Below are positions 41,356 through 50,759 of a DNA stretch of 64,000 nucleotides, piece after piece (within the stretch, counting starts at the first letter, position 1; every line of letters starts with the position of its first letter). Position numbers and translations under genes: made by a program. The notes below the pieces were generated by a model. The model worked only from the letters and a program-made list of their open reading frames with translations, was not told the origin of the DNA and did no database searches. The stretch lies in the NCBI RefSeq assembly GCF_009900745.1, contig NZ_WXVU01000025.1, positions 1 to 64,000 on the forward strand, read 5' to 3'. The DNA comes from Chryseobacterium sp. c4a. GTDB taxonomy: Bacteria; Bacteroidota; Bacteroidia; Flavobacteriales; Weeksellaceae.

Positions 41356-44300
41356 TTACTCTGCTAAATTGATATCTTCTTTTTTAATAGGCTTAATTTT
41401 CTCCTGTATGCTTTCAAAAATTACATACAATACAGGAATTACAAAAAGACCTAAAACAGTACCTATCAACAATCCTATAGCTGCTCCTGTTGCAATGGAT
41501 CTGTTACCTACAGCTCCAATTCCACTTGCCAGCACTAATGGTAATAGACCAAAGATAAAGGCAAATGAAGTCATCAGAATCGGTCTCACCCTTGCTTTCG
41601 CTGCATTGATGGCAGACATTACAATTGTTTCACCGTGATGTCTTCGCTGAACTGCAAATTCAACAATAAGGATCGCATTTTTCGCCAACAATCCGACGAG
41701 CATGATCAGCGCAATCTGGAAATAAATATTATTTTCCAAGCCCATGATCTTCTGTCCGAAATAAGCTCCCATTACCCCAAGAGGAAGAGAGATCACAACG
41801 ATAAGCGGAAGGATATAACTTTCATATTGTGCAGAAAGGATAAAGTAAACAAATACCAAACTTAACCCGAAAATCAGAAGGGTCTGAGATCCTGAGTTTA
41901 ATTCTTCTCTGGTCAATCCGGTAAATTCTACTGCATAGTTTTGATTCAAGGTTTCATCAGCTACCTGCTGTACAGCGGCAATAGCATCCCCGGAACTGTA
42001 GCCATCAGAGTTTGCTCCCGTCACTTTCACTGAAGTAAACAGGTTATAACGGCTTACAGATTGTGGCCCGTATGCTTTTTTCAGTGTTACAAACTGTGAA
42101 ATCGGAGACATGATACCTGAACCTGTTCTCACATAAAGTTCGTTCAGATTTTCGATGTTCTTTCTGTTTTCAGGAAGTGCCTGCACCATTACTCTGAACT
42201 GTTTTCCATACTTGGTAAAGTCGGCGGTATAAATACCTCCAATATAGCCTTGCATCGTAGCCAGAATGTCATTTACAGAAACTCCAAGCTGCTTACTCAA
42301 AGGTACGTTAATCTCCATTTGATACTGAGGATACTTGGTGTTAAATGAAGTCTGTGCAAACTGAATTTCAGGTCTCTGCATCAGCTTACCGATAAATTCA
42401 TTGGTTTTATTATCCAGATCAGCATATTCTCCACCTGATTTATCCAGTAATACCATTTCAAAACCTGCACTGTTACCAAATCCCGGTACACTTGGAGGTT
42501 GGAAGAATACAACTTTAGCATCAGGAACAGCTCCTACAATTCCAAATAATTTTTTGGTGATATCTTCAGAAGTCTGGCCGTCTTTTTTTCTTTCTTCGAA
42601 TGGTTTCAGTTTAATAAAGGCAAGACCGTTATTACTTCCGTTTCCGGATAAGAATCCTCTACCTGTAGAGATTGTTACGTTTTGTACTCCAGGAACTTTC
42701 AAAGCTTTAGCCTGAAGTGCTTTCAGAACGTTATAAGTTCTTTCCATAGAAGCACCCGGAGGAAGTTGAACATCCGTAAAGATAATCCCTCTATCCTCTG
42801 TAGGAACGAATCCTTTCTTCATGCTTCCACTTGCCCAGTATAAGATCCCTCCTGTAACCGCAAAGATTACTAAGGTTACCCATTTATGTCTTAACAGGAA
42901 TACAAATCCTCTTCCGTAACGCTCAGTGGTTGTTTTAAAAGCAATATTAAACTTATAGAAAAACTTCTGAAGCAGGTTTAAGTTTTTATACTCTGCATGA
43001 TGTTCTGCGTGAGGCTTTAAGAATAATGAACATAAAACCGGACTCAACGTTAAGGCATTAATAGCAGAAATTACGATCGCTATAATCAGCGTAATACCAA
43101 ACTGTTGGTAGAATACTCCTGTAGGCCCTGTAATAAATGTTACCGGAATAAATACTGCTGCCATTACCAACGTAATAGAAATAATAGCTCCTGTAATTTC
43201 ATCCATCGCCTCTACTGTTGCTTTCTTAGCATCTGAAATACCATGCTCCATCTTCGCATGAACGGCCTCCACGACGACAATGGCATCATCCACTACAATA
43301 CCAATCGCCAGTACCAATGCAAATAAGGTTAAGAGGTTCAATGAATACCCGAAGAGATTCAGGAAGAAGAACGCTCCTACAATGGATACCGGAACTGCAA
43401 TAGCCGGAATCAAGGTAGATCTGAAATCCTGAAGGAAAATATATACTACAATAAATACCAGGATGAAAGCTTCAATAAGGGTATGTACTACCTTTTCAAT
43501 AGAAGCTTCAAGGAATTCATTGGTATCAAAGTTAAAAGTATACTTAATTCCCTGTGGAAAAGTACCTTCCGCTGATTTCAGGTATGCTTTGATATTTTTA
43601 ATAATCTCCTGTGCATTAGATCCCGGAGTCTGGAAGATCCCCATACTGATGGAAGGATTGTTTCCGTTTTCTCCGACACCTGTGTAAGACTGACCTGCCA
43701 GTTCTACTTTGGCAACATCTTTCAGCATCAGGTTTTGTCCGTTTGCAAGAGCTTTGATGATGATATTATCATACTGCTCTTTATCATTAAATTTACCAAC
43801 ATATTTGATGATATATTCAAAAGAGCTTCCGCTGTTTTGTCCAATAGAACCTGCCGCAGCTTCTCTACTCTGCTCATTGATGGCATTGGTAACATCTGTA
43901 GGAGTTACACCATAAGCAGCCATTTTCGCAGGATCCAGCCAGATTCTCATGGAATAGTTTTTACCTCCGAAAACGTTGGCATCCCCTACACCATTTACCC
44001 TTTTCAGGTTTGGAATAATATTAATATTCAGAAAGTTCTGAAGATATACATCATCAAGATCTTTATTTTCAGAATAGAAAGACATATACATCAGGGCGCT
44101 GGTCTGCTGCTTCTGAGTTACAACTCCTGAACGGGTTACTTCAGATGGCAAAAGAGGCGTAGCTCTGGCTACACGGTTCTGTACGTTTACCGCTGCAATA
44201 TCCGGGTCTATTCCTTGTTTAAAGAAAACCTGGATCTGTGCAGAACCGTCATTTCCCGCAGAGGAAGTAATATAGTCCATTCCTTCCACCCCGTTGATCT

Positions 44301-44502
44301 GTTCTTCCAAAGGAACAACAACACTTTTCATTACAGTTTCCGCGTTGGCTCCTGTATAGTTTGCCGAAACACTTACTGTAGGAGGCGCAATATCCGGATA
44401 CTGTGTAACCGGTAACGAGATCAGTCCTAGCACACCGAGAATCACAATCAAGATTGAGATTACAGTGGATAAAACCGGTCTGTTAATAAAGTTTTTTATC
44501 AT
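41356..44502 (-). CDS. RND multidrug efflux permease (AcrB/MexB, HAE1 type)
   Basis: The 1048-aa inner-membrane protein has 12 transmembrane helices and two large periplasmic loops. It keeps the proton-relay motif VLAIGIVVDDAIVVVEAV (Asp pair, about residues 407-408) and the GLLAKNAILIVEFA segment with the conserved Lys (about 940). It expels drugs and bile-salt-like compounds with the periplasmic MFP and outer-membrane channel. The start overlaps the stop of the upstream MFP gene (TAATG), so expression is coupled. The substrate range is unknown. Confidence 0.95.
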   Translation of the reverse strand: MIKNFINRPVLSTVISILIVILGVLGLISLPVTQYPDIAPPTVSVSANYTGANAETVMKSVVVPLEEQINGVEGMDYITSSAGNDGSAQIQVFFKQGIDPDIAAVNVQNRVARATPLLPSEVTRSGVVTQKQQTSALMYMSFYSENKDLDDVYLQNFLNINIIPNLKRVNGVGDANVFGGKNYSMRIWLDPAKMAAYGVTPTDVTNAINEQSREAAAGSIGQNSGSSFEYIIKYVGKFNDKEQYDNIIIKALANGQNLMLKDVAKVELAGQSYTGVGENGNNPSISMGIFQTPGSNAQEIIKNIKAYLKSAEGTFPQGIKYTFNFDTNEFLEASIEKVVHTLIEAFILVFIVVYIFLQDFRSTLIPAIAVPVSIVGAFFFLNLFGYSLNLLTLFALVLAIGIVVDDAIVVVEAVHAKMEHGISDAKKATVEAMDEITGAIISITLVMAAVFIPVTFITGPTGVFYQQFGITLIIAIVISAINALTLSPVLCSLFLKPHAEHHAEYKNLNLLQKFFYKFNIAFKTTTERYGRGFVFLLRHKWVTLVIFAVTGGILYWASGSMKKGFVPTEDRGIIFTDVQLPPGASMERTYNVLKALQAKALKVPGVQNVTISTGRGFLSGNGSNNGLAFIKLKPFEERKKDGQTSEDITKKLFGIVGAVPDAKVVFFQPPSVPGFGNSAGFEMVLLDKSGGEYADLDNKTNEFIGKLMQRPEIQFAQTSFNTKYPQYQMEINVPLSKQLGVSVNDILATMQGYIGGIYTADFTKYGKQFRVMVQALPENRKNIENLNELYVRTGSGIMSPISQFVTLKKAYGPQSVSRYNLFTSVKVTGANSDGYSSGDAIAAVQQVADETLNQNYAVEFTGLTREELNSGSQTLLIFGLSLVFVYFILSAQYESYILPLIVVISLPLGVMGAYFGQKIMGLENNIYFQIALIMLVGLLAKNAILIVEFAVQRRHHGETIVMSAINAAKARVRPILMTSFAFIFGLLPLVLASGIGAVGNRSIATGAAIGLLIGTVLGLFVIPVLYVIFESIQEKIKPIKKEDINLAE

Positions 44503-45689
44503 TAGAATTTCGGTTTTATTGATTGAACAAGACTATCCATTTTAATTGGCTTTGGCTTCACTGCTGTTCCAGGTTTCAAACCTCCGATACCAGCTGCAAC
44601 AACTCTTTCCCCTTTATTAACTCCTGATTTGATCAGCGCTAAGTTGTCGATTCTGTCAATAACATTTACCACAACATTTTTGGCTGTATCTCCTTTTTCA
44701 ATTTTGTATACGTATACAATTCCTTGTTGCTCATAAGTAGCACTTTCAGGAACTACAAGTACGTTATCATAGTGCTGAGGGAATCTTATGGTTCCACTGT
44801 TACCGTTACTTAATAATTTCTGAGCATTAGTGAAAGCAACTCTGAACTGAATGGTTCCCGTTGTAGGATCAATTTGACCGGTAATTGCTTCAATTCTTCC
44901 TTTTTCAGGATAAAGACTTCCGTTGGCTAATTGTAGTTCTACCATCGGTAAGTTTTTGATTTTCTCAGGCATAGAGGCTCCTGGAGATTTTTCAAGGAAA
45001 TCAAAATACTCCTTTTCATTCATGGCAAAGTAAGCGTAAATCTCAGACGTATCAGAAATTGTCGTTAGAGGAGTCTGATCTGATGGCCCCACCAAACTTC
45101 CGACTTTTAACGGAAGCCTACCTACTACCCCTGAAATAGGGGCACGAATGATGGAATATTCGATGTTCGCTTCAACTCCCTTATAATTCGCTTCAGCTTG
45201 TCTTTTTGCTGCATGAGCCTGTGCTAACTGTGCCTGTGCCTGTGCAAGTTGAGCCTGAGCGGTTTGTAGCTGTACATTACTGATGATGTTTTTCTGAACC
45301 AAAGGCTTCAGCTTGTTCACTTCTACCTGTGCAGCATTTACAGAAGCCTGTGCAGCAGCAATATTAGATTCAGCAGCTCCGATTCCAGCTTTGGAAGCAG
45401 CAGCATTTTCGGTAAGGATATTGGTTTCCAAGCGGAACAAAGGTTGTCCTTTGGTAACATATTGTCCTTCATCAACCAGTAACTGGGTAATATATCCTTG
45501 TATTTTAGCACGTACATCATTGTTTACCCTACCTTGGATAGTAGCCGGAAACGTCTGATAACCTACTATATTTTTTGACTCCACAGAAACAACAGGGTAC
45601 GGCTTGGCACCATCTTGTTTTGGAGCTTCTTTTTTGCAGGCTGTGAGAGAAAGCGCTGCCATTGAAAGTATAACTAGCTTATTATTCAT
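44502..45689 (-). CDS. RND efflux periplasmic adaptor (AcrA/MexA family)
   Basis: The 395-aa lipoprotein has a signal ending in ALSLTACKKEAP. A barrel-sandwich part (ARIQG-like VRAKIQGYITQLLVDEGQYV) is followed by a long coiled coil (residues 100-170; Ala/Gln-rich QTAQAQLAQAQAQLAQAHAA). Then comes the IIRAPISGVVGRLPLKVGSLV half of the lipoyl domain and a C-terminal beta-barrel. It joins the AcrB-type permease to the outer-membrane channel. The gene is second in the operon, 1 base after the MarR/GbsR-type regulator. Confidence 0.93.
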   Translation of the reverse strand: MNNKLVILSMAALSLTACKKEAPKQDGAKPYPVVSVESKNIVGYQTFPATIQGRVNNDVRAKIQGYITQLLVDEGQYVTKGQPLFRLETNILTENAAASKAGIGAAESNIAAAQASVNAAQVEVNKLKPLVQKNIISNVQLQTAQAQLAQAQAQLAQAHAAKRQAEANYKGVEANIEYSIIRAPISGVVGRLPLKVGSLVGPSDQTPLTTISDTSEIYAYFAMNEKEYFDFLEKSPGASMPEKIKNLPMVELQLANGSLYPEKGRIEAITGQIDPTTGTIQFRVAFTNAQKLLSNGNSGTIRFPQHYDNVLVVPESATYEQQGIVYVYKIEKGDTAKNVVVNVIDRIDNLALIKSGVNKGERVVAAGIGGLKPGTAVKPKPIKMDSLVQSIKPKF

Positions 45690-45690
45690 T

Positions 45691-46146
45691 TTATAGTTTA
45701 TTAAGAGATTCCTGAATATTTTCTATGTTTTTATTTAAGAGTGCTTTGTAAACTTCTATTCTTTCGTTGTATCCATCGTCTTTACTTTTTTTAAAATTGT
45801 TTAAATCATCTAATAGTCTTAATTCGTCCTGCATTTTTTGGACAATTTTCTCAAATCGAATTTTCTTGTATTCATCATTGATGAAAAAATACCGTTTCCG
45901 CTCATCCATCTTGTTATGATCTACGATAAGCTGCGCATTTAACAATAGCGAAATACTAGTGGAAACTGAACTTTTGCTCGCGGAGAGTACTTCAACAAAC
46001 TCGTCAAAAGTAATTCCTACTTTCTCATAATCGAAAAGAAGGTAGGAATAAATTTTTGAAGCTAATGGGGGTAGGTTGAAAATGGTGCCGTAGAATTTTA
46101 CGGCATCCTGAAAAATTTTTTCATCAATTTCTATACTTTGGTGCAT
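45691..46146 (-). CDS. GbsR/MarR-family repressor of the efflux operon
   Basis: The 151-aa protein shows the GbsR-type winged helix: NLPPLASKIYSYLLFDYEK, then ITFDEFVEVLSASKSSVSTS, ISLLLNAQLI and the wing MDERKRYFFIN, followed by a long coiled-coil helix. It begins the efflux operon, and its own promoter is upstream. It therefore very likely represses the whole operon including itself, as MarR-type regulators of RND pumps do. The inducer is unknown. Confidence 0.85.
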   Translation of the reverse strand: MHQSIEIDEKIFQDAVKFYGTIFNLPPLASKIYSYLLFDYEKVGITFDEFVEVLSASKSSVSTSISLLLNAQLIVDHNKMDERKRYFFINDEYKKIRFEKIVQKMQDELRLLDDLNNFKKSKDDGYNERIEVYKALLNKNIENIQESLNKL

Positions 46147-46162
46147 AATATAAAAATTTGAA

Positions 46163-46186
46163 CAAATGTAAAAATTAGTTCAGAAC
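46163..46186 (-). promoter_or_regulatory. Promoter and possible operator of the efflux operon
   Basis: Minus-strand -7 TACATTTG (46163-46170) fits TAnnTTTG; a TTTG lies 16 bases further upstream, slightly too close for a standard -33. A palindrome GTTC-A-GAAC (46178-46186) sits between them and is a candidate GbsR/MarR site. The evidence is modest. Confidence 0.45.
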
Positions 46187-46262
46187 CAAACGAACAAAGC
46201 TGATAGAGATTATAAATACAAGGCGTTTTAAAAATTCAATGAAACTTGATTTAACTTTTTGC

Positions 46263-46775
46263 TTAAATTATAATCTTCTCATAAGCTTTCCTCAGTCCGT
46301 CTGCCAAAACAACTTCTCCACAATACGAATATCCTTTGCTTTCAAGAATTTTCAGCATTGCAATATTATCGTAGTTTGTATCTACTTTAACACTCTGAAT
46401 TCCATTAGCTCTGGTAAATTCTTCAATATGATCGAAAAGCTTTTTAGTCATCCCTTGTCCTGCAAATTTTTCATCAATCGCCACGCGGTGTACTACTACA
46501 AATTCTCCGTCACTTAGCCATGCACCTTCAATTTTGCTGTATGCAGGTTCATCATTAAGGATTAAAGCCGCATATACTGCAATTTCCCCATCTACGGTAA
46601 GCACATATCCGAAACCTTTTGCAATATCACTTTCTACGGTACCAAGATTGGGATAACCATTCTGCCACTGCGTACTTCCATCTTGTCTTCTCCTTTCAAT
46701 GGATTGCTGGATGATTCCCCAAATAATGTCTCTGTCTTCAATTTCCGATTTTCTTAGTTTGATTTCTGGATTCAT
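46263..46775 (-). CDS. GNAT-family N-acetyltransferase
   Basis: The 170-aa protein reads IKLRKSEIEDRDIIWGIIQQ, RRQDGSTQWQNGYPN, VVHRVAIDEKFAGQGMTKKL (acetyl-CoA loop, QGM form) and MLKILESKGYSYCGEVVL. It is related to the GNAT at 37100 (same DQWxQxYPN and HRL/HRV pattern). The substrate is unknown. It stands alone upstream of the efflux regulator, on the same strand, 116 bases apart, so it may or may not be in the same transcript. Confidence 0.85.
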   Translation of the reverse strand: MNPEIKLRKSEIEDRDIIWGIIQQSIERRRQDGSTQWQNGYPNLGTVESDIAKGFGYVLTVDGEIAVYAALILNDEPAYSKIEGAWLSDGEFVVVHRVAIDEKFAGQGMTKKLFDHIEEFTRANGIQSVKVDTNYDNIAMLKILESKGYSYCGEVVLADGLRKAYEKIII

Positions 46776-47272
46776 GTTGTTGATTTTGAATAAAAAAACA
46801 TAAAGTTAAAAAGCTAAAAGCCTGAACTGTTTCTCTTTGATTATCTGAACTAAAGCCCAATTTTTATTAACGCAAAGGTTTATTTATAAGGTTTAAAATT
46901 TTGAATGAGCAAAGATTCCAACTTCCTCGTTGAATAAGCGGCCGGCTATGCGGTTACTTAATGAGAGGTTGTTTCAAAAGTCAATTAATTTGGCTTTTGT
47001 CATTCTGACGCAGGAAGAATTTTATTCGAAATTAATCGTTTGAGATTCTTCATTACATTTCATTTCATTCAGAATGACACTTTTGAGACAGGTTCCATCT
47101 TTGCTTCCTTAAAAATAGAGCATAAGGTTATTAAAACTTTGCGTCAAATTTAAATCAGACTAATACAAACTCCTGTTTATATAGCTTTTGGTTCTGATAT
47201 AGAATAACAGTTCTTCAAGTCATCTTTTAAACATTTAGTTTTTTAATAATTTAAAGATTGATTTAATTAAAA
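46776..47272. other. Intergenic region with MITE-like element
   Basis: A gap of about 500 bases. It contains the MITE-like element 46965-47095 and, at the right end, a terminator for the 47342 gene. No coding frame is supported. Confidence 0.5.
46965..47095. repeat. MITE-like element with terminal inverted repeats
   Basis: 131 bp bounded by GAGGTTGTTTCAAAAG (46965-46980) and CTTTTGAGACAGGTTC (47080-47095), imperfect inverted repeats. Nested inverted GTCATTCTGA / TCAGAATGAC sequences lie near each end. There is no ORF. The ends recall IS tips found in Bacteroidota (GAGGCTGTCTCAAAA type), so a non-autonomous element is likely. No clear target duplication was seen. Confidence 0.65.
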
Positions 47273-47305
47273 AACCGAAAATTAATTAAGAATTAATTTT
47301 CGGTT
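47273..47305 (-). terminator. Terminator of the DUF2007 gene
   Basis: AACCGAAAATTAATT / AATTAATTTTCGGTT stem with a 3-base loop, 37 bases after the stop at 47342. Confidence 0.8.
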
Positions 47306-47341
47306 CGAAGTAGTAAAATTTAAAATTATGAAATTGTTTTA

Positions 47342-47569
47342 TTAATTTTCATTTTGTTGAAGATAAGCATCAATAATTTCGAATGCTTTCTTTTCATCCT
47401 GCAGATCCACCATAACCTTTAGCGATGTTGCTGTGGGCGTTGTAGTAAATGTAAGATAGTTGTTTTCAACAGAGTTTGTAATTTGCGCGTCATCCAATTT
47501 AGACTTAACCAACTGAATTTCTGAAGGGTTATCACTTTCGTAAACTGACACTCTCGTACTTCTTTCCAT
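47342..47569 (-). CDS. DUF2007-like small protein
   Basis: The 75-aa cytosolic protein follows the DUF2007 (putative signal-transducing protein) pattern: VSVYESDNPSEIQLVKSKLD, AQITNSVENN and a VMVDLQDEKKAFEIIDAYL end. That family has a ferredoxin-like alpha/beta fold that may bind small ligands. Its function is unknown. The gene is monocistronic, with a strong terminator, 61 bases downstream of the lysine-aminotransferase gene. Confidence 0.75.
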   Translation of the reverse strand: MERSTRVSVYESDNPSEIQLVKSKLDDAQITNSVENNYLTFTTTPTATSLKVMVDLQDEKKAFEIIDAYLQQNEN

Positions 47570-47630
47570 ATTCTAATTGTTTGAGTATCTAAATGTACAA
47601 TGTTTTTTCGAAAATTACAAATCTTTGTTT

Positions 47631-48956
47631 TTAAATTTTATTAATATTATTTTCAATTTTGTCTAATGCCAATTGAATTTCTTCTTTAGTAACATTCAGG
47701 TGTGGTCTGAAACGTAAAGACTGGTCTCCACACGGAAGAATGATTAATCCGTCATTGAATAATTCAGTCATCATCTTGTTTCTGTCTGCTCCGGATGGAA
47801 GGTCAATAGCACACATTAGTCCTCTTCCTCTTGCATTGGAAATTTTTGAAGGATACTTTTCTGCTAATCCTTTTAAGCTTTCCAATAAGAAATCTCCTAC
47901 TACTCTTGCATTTTCTACAAGGTTTTCTTTTTCGATCACTTCCATTACCAGTTGGAAACGAAGCATATCGATAAAGTTTCCTCCGAATGTAGAGTTGATT
48001 CTTGAGCTTTCTCTGAAAACGTTGTTTGGAACTTCGTCAAATTTTTCTTTATTGGCTAATACTCCACAAACCTGAGCTTTTTTCCCGAAAGAAATGATGT
48101 CCGGCTTAGCTGTAAAGTGTTGGAATGCCCACATTTTACCTGTAATGGCAATACCTGTTTGAACTTCGTCAAAAATGAGTAAGATTTCATTGTCATCGCA
48201 GATTTTTCTTAAGCCAAGTAAGAACTCATCTCTGAAGTGATTGTCACCACCTTCTGCCTGAATAGGTTCAATGATGATACAAGCTACTTTATCAGGATTC
48301 ATCAAAATAGCTTCTTCAATCTGAACTAAAGCTAATTGCTCGTTTTTGATGGTTTCTGCCAGATTTTCTTCTGTAATCGGGAATGTTAATTTCGGGTTTA
48401 AGATTCTTGGCCACTTAAACATTGGAAAATATTGATACTTTCTAGGATCTGAAGTGTTTGTTAAGCTTAAAGTATAACCACTTCTTCCGTGGAAAGCCTG
48501 TTTGAAATGAATACAAATTCCAGCTTCAGTATCAAGACCTTTGGCAAAGTTTTTACGTGTTTTCCAGTCGAAGCAAGCTTTCAATGCATTTTCAACACCT
48601 AAAGTTCCTCCCTCAATAAAGAAAGCGTACTGTAATTCTTCAGGAATCACTACTCTTTCGAATACTTCTAAAAAGTGAGCATATTCTTCTGAATAAACGT
48701 CTGCCAATGTTGGTTTGTTAACAGCCATTCTTCCCAACCATTCTGATCTTTCTACAAGATACGGGTGATTGTACCCGATGGAAGCTGATGCAAACATAGA
48801 GAACATATCCAGGTATTCTCTGTCTGTAAGTTTATCATAAAGCCATGATCCGTGAGATTTTTCAATGTCCATCACGAAATCGAAACCGTCAGCCAACACG
48901 TGTTTTCCAACTGTTTCCTTAACTTTATTTGCTTGTATATCTAATGTGTGTTCCAT
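47631..48956 (-). CDS. lat: L-lysine 6-transaminase (lysine epsilon-aminotransferase)
   Basis: The 441-aa PLP enzyme of the class-III aminotransferase family resembles the Flavobacterium lutescens Lat. Typical segments are FAKGLDTEAGICIHFKQAFHGRSGY, IIIEPIQAEGGDNHFRDEFL, LLIFDEVQTGIAITGKMWAF and the PLP lysine in ISFGKKAQVCG. It moves the epsilon-amino group of L-lysine to 2-oxoglutarate, giving aminoadipate semialdehyde (in equilibrium with piperideine-6-carboxylate). The dehydrogenase at 49073 is the next enzyme. Assignment is by strong sequence likeness. Confidence 0.88.
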   Translation of the reverse strand: MEHTLDIQANKVKETVGKHVLADGFDFVMDIEKSHGSWLYDKLTDREYLDMFSMFASASIGYNHPYLVERSEWLGRMAVNKPTLADVYSEEYAHFLEVFERVVIPEELQYAFFIEGGTLGVENALKACFDWKTRKNFAKGLDTEAGICIHFKQAFHGRSGYTLSLTNTSDPRKYQYFPMFKWPRILNPKLTFPITEENLAETIKNEQLALVQIEEAILMNPDKVACIIIEPIQAEGGDNHFRDEFLLGLRKICDDNEILLIFDEVQTGIAITGKMWAFQHFTAKPDIISFGKKAQVCGVLANKEKFDEVPNNVFRESSRINSTFGGNFIDMLRFQLVMEVIEKENLVENARVVGDFLLESLKGLAEKYPSKISNARGRGLMCAIDLPSGADRNKMMTELFNDGLIILPCGDQSLRFRPHLNVTKEEIQLALDKIENNINKI

Positions 48957-49072
48957 AATAAATTGTTGTGTGATTTAATAAGTGAATGATTAAACGATCC
49001 AAAGGCTGAGCATTTTAATCATTCAGGTTATTAAGTTTTTTTATAGTTTTTTGGGTGCTTTAAGTAAAGCTT

Positions 49073-50623
49073 TTATAAATCAAATTTAATTCCTTGTGCT
49101 AAAGGAAGATGCGTAGTGTAATTTATAGTATTAGTTTGTCTTCTCATATAATACTTCCAAGCATCAGATCCTGATTCTCTTCCACCTCCGGTTTCTTTTT
49201 CACCACCGAAAGCTCCTCCGATCTCAGCTCCTGAAGTACCAATATTTACGTTCGCAATACCACAATCTGAACCTGCATGAGAAAGGAATAATTCTGCTTC
49301 TCTAAGGTTTTGCGTCATGATTGCAGAAGAAAGTCCTTGCGGAACATCATTCTGAATAGCGATAGCCTCTTCTAATGTTTTGTATTTGATTAAATATAGA
49401 ATGGGTGCAAAAGTTTCATGCTGAACGATCTCGTAAGAATTCTTTACTTCAGCAACGCAAGGTTTCACATAGCATCCGGATTCATAATCTTTTCCAGATA
49501 AAACGCCACCTTCAACAACGAATTTTCCACCTTCTTTTTTACATTTTTTGATAGATTCCTGATATTGATTTACAGCATCCACGTCAATAAGTGGGCCTAC
49601 GTGATTCGTTTCATCCAATGGATTTCCAATTTTCAACTGGCCATAAGCTTTTACCAATCTTGTTTTTACTTCATCATATACGTCTTCGTGGATAATCAGT
49701 CTTCTTGTAGAAGTACATCTTTGTCCTGCCGTTCCTACCGCTCCGAATACCGCTCCGATGATAGACATGTTAAGATCTGCTTCTTTAGTAATGATGATTG
49801 CGTTATTACCCCCTAGTTCAAGGATAGATTTTCCGAATCTTTCTGCTACTTTAGAAGAAACCATTCTTCCTACTCTTGTAGAACCTGTGAAAGATACCAA
49901 AGCTACTCTCTTATCATCCACTAATTTCTGCCCAATCTCATGGTCAGCAACCAATACACTTGAAATTCCTTCTGAAAGGTTGTTCTCTTTCAAAACTTCA
50001 TTCATAATATTCTGACATGCAATCGCACAAAGCGGAGTTTTTTCTGATGGCTTCCAGATCGTAACGTTACCACAGATCCAAGCTAAAGCTGTATTCCAAG
50101 ACCAAACGGCTACCGGGAAGTTGAATGCAGTGATGATTCCCACTACCCCAAGCGGATGATATTGCTCGTACATTCTGTGACCAGGTCTTTCAGAATGCAT
50201 TGTATATCCCTGAAGCTGTCTTGAAAGTCCTACTGCAAAATCGCAGATATCAATCATTTCCTGTACTTCTCCAAGTCCTTCCTGCAAAGACTTACCCATT
50301 TCGTAAGAAACAAGTTTTCCAAGATCATCTTTATATTCTCTTAACTTTAACCCAAGCTGTCTTACGATCTCTCCTCTTTTAGGAGCCGGGATCAACCTGA
50401 ATTCCTGAAATGCCTTTTGAGCTGTTTCAATAACTTTGTCATAATCACTTTCTCCGGAAGTCTTTACTTTAGCAATTAATTTTCCGTCTGCCGGAGAGAT
50501 GCTTTCTATCACCTTTCCTGAAGCGAAATATTTACCGCCCACTGAAGTCCCTTTATTCTCTTCTTTAATACCAAGGTTTTTGAGTGTTTTTTCGATTCCG
50601 AAATCCTTTACTTTTTTTGACAT
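49073..50623 (-). CDS. Antiquitin-type aldehyde dehydrogenase (aminoadipate-semialdehyde dehydrogenase)
   Basis: The 516-aa ALDH7-type enzyme has ITAFNFPVAVWSWNTALAW (oxyanion Asn and cofactor region), SFTGSTRVGRMV, LELGGNNAI (Glu) and the catalytic Cys in GTAGQRCTSTRR. The C-terminal end carries the GGEKETGGGRESGSDAWK block typical of antiquitins. It oxidises L-2-aminoadipate 6-semialdehyde to 2-aminoadipate, the step after Lat. Genes lie in tandem (116 bases between them) with the order dehydrogenase, then transaminase, reading on the minus strand. A promoter is at 50647. Confidence 0.88.
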   Translation of the reverse strand: MSKKVKDFGIEKTLKNLGIKEENKGTSVGGKYFASGKVIESISPADGKLIAKVKTSGESDYDKVIETAQKAFQEFRLIPAPKRGEIVRQLGLKLREYKDDLGKLVSYEMGKSLQEGLGEVQEMIDICDFAVGLSRQLQGYTMHSERPGHRMYEQYHPLGVVGIITAFNFPVAVWSWNTALAWICGNVTIWKPSEKTPLCAIACQNIMNEVLKENNLSEGISSVLVADHEIGQKLVDDKRVALVSFTGSTRVGRMVSSKVAERFGKSILELGGNNAIIITKEADLNMSIIGAVFGAVGTAGQRCTSTRRLIIHEDVYDEVKTRLVKAYGQLKIGNPLDETNHVGPLIDVDAVNQYQESIKKCKKEGGKFVVEGGVLSGKDYESGCYVKPCVAEVKNSYEIVQHETFAPILYLIKYKTLEEAIAIQNDVPQGLSSAIMTQNLREAELFLSHAGSDCGIANVNIGTSGAEIGGAFGGEKETGGGRESGSDAWKYYMRRQTNTINYTTHLPLAQGIKFDL

Positions 50624-50646
50624 AAAATCTTACTTTTCGTTCTCTC

Positions 50647-50677
50647 TAAAGATAAAAATATTATGCGAACCTCAAAA
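50647..50677 (-). promoter_or_regulatory. Promoter of the antiquitin gene
   Basis: Minus-strand -33 TTTTG (50673-50677), 18 bases, -7-like TATCTTTA (50647-50654). It differs from TAnnTTTG only in the last base. Confidence 0.6.
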
Positions 50678-50702
50678 CTTTAATTTTTTAATATGTTATT
50701 TA

Positions 50703-50733
50703 TTTGGACTAATTCCAAACATGCTTATCTTTG
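50703..50733 (+). promoter_or_regulatory. Consensus Bacteroidota promoter of the 49-aa gene
   Basis: TTTG (50703-50706), exactly 19 bases, then TATCTTTG (50726-50733): a full match to TTTG-N19-TAnnTTTG. Transcription should begin near 50740, about 20 bases before the ATG. Confidence 0.8.
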
Positions 50734-50759
50734 TAGGGTAATCTTTTTGATAATCACCA

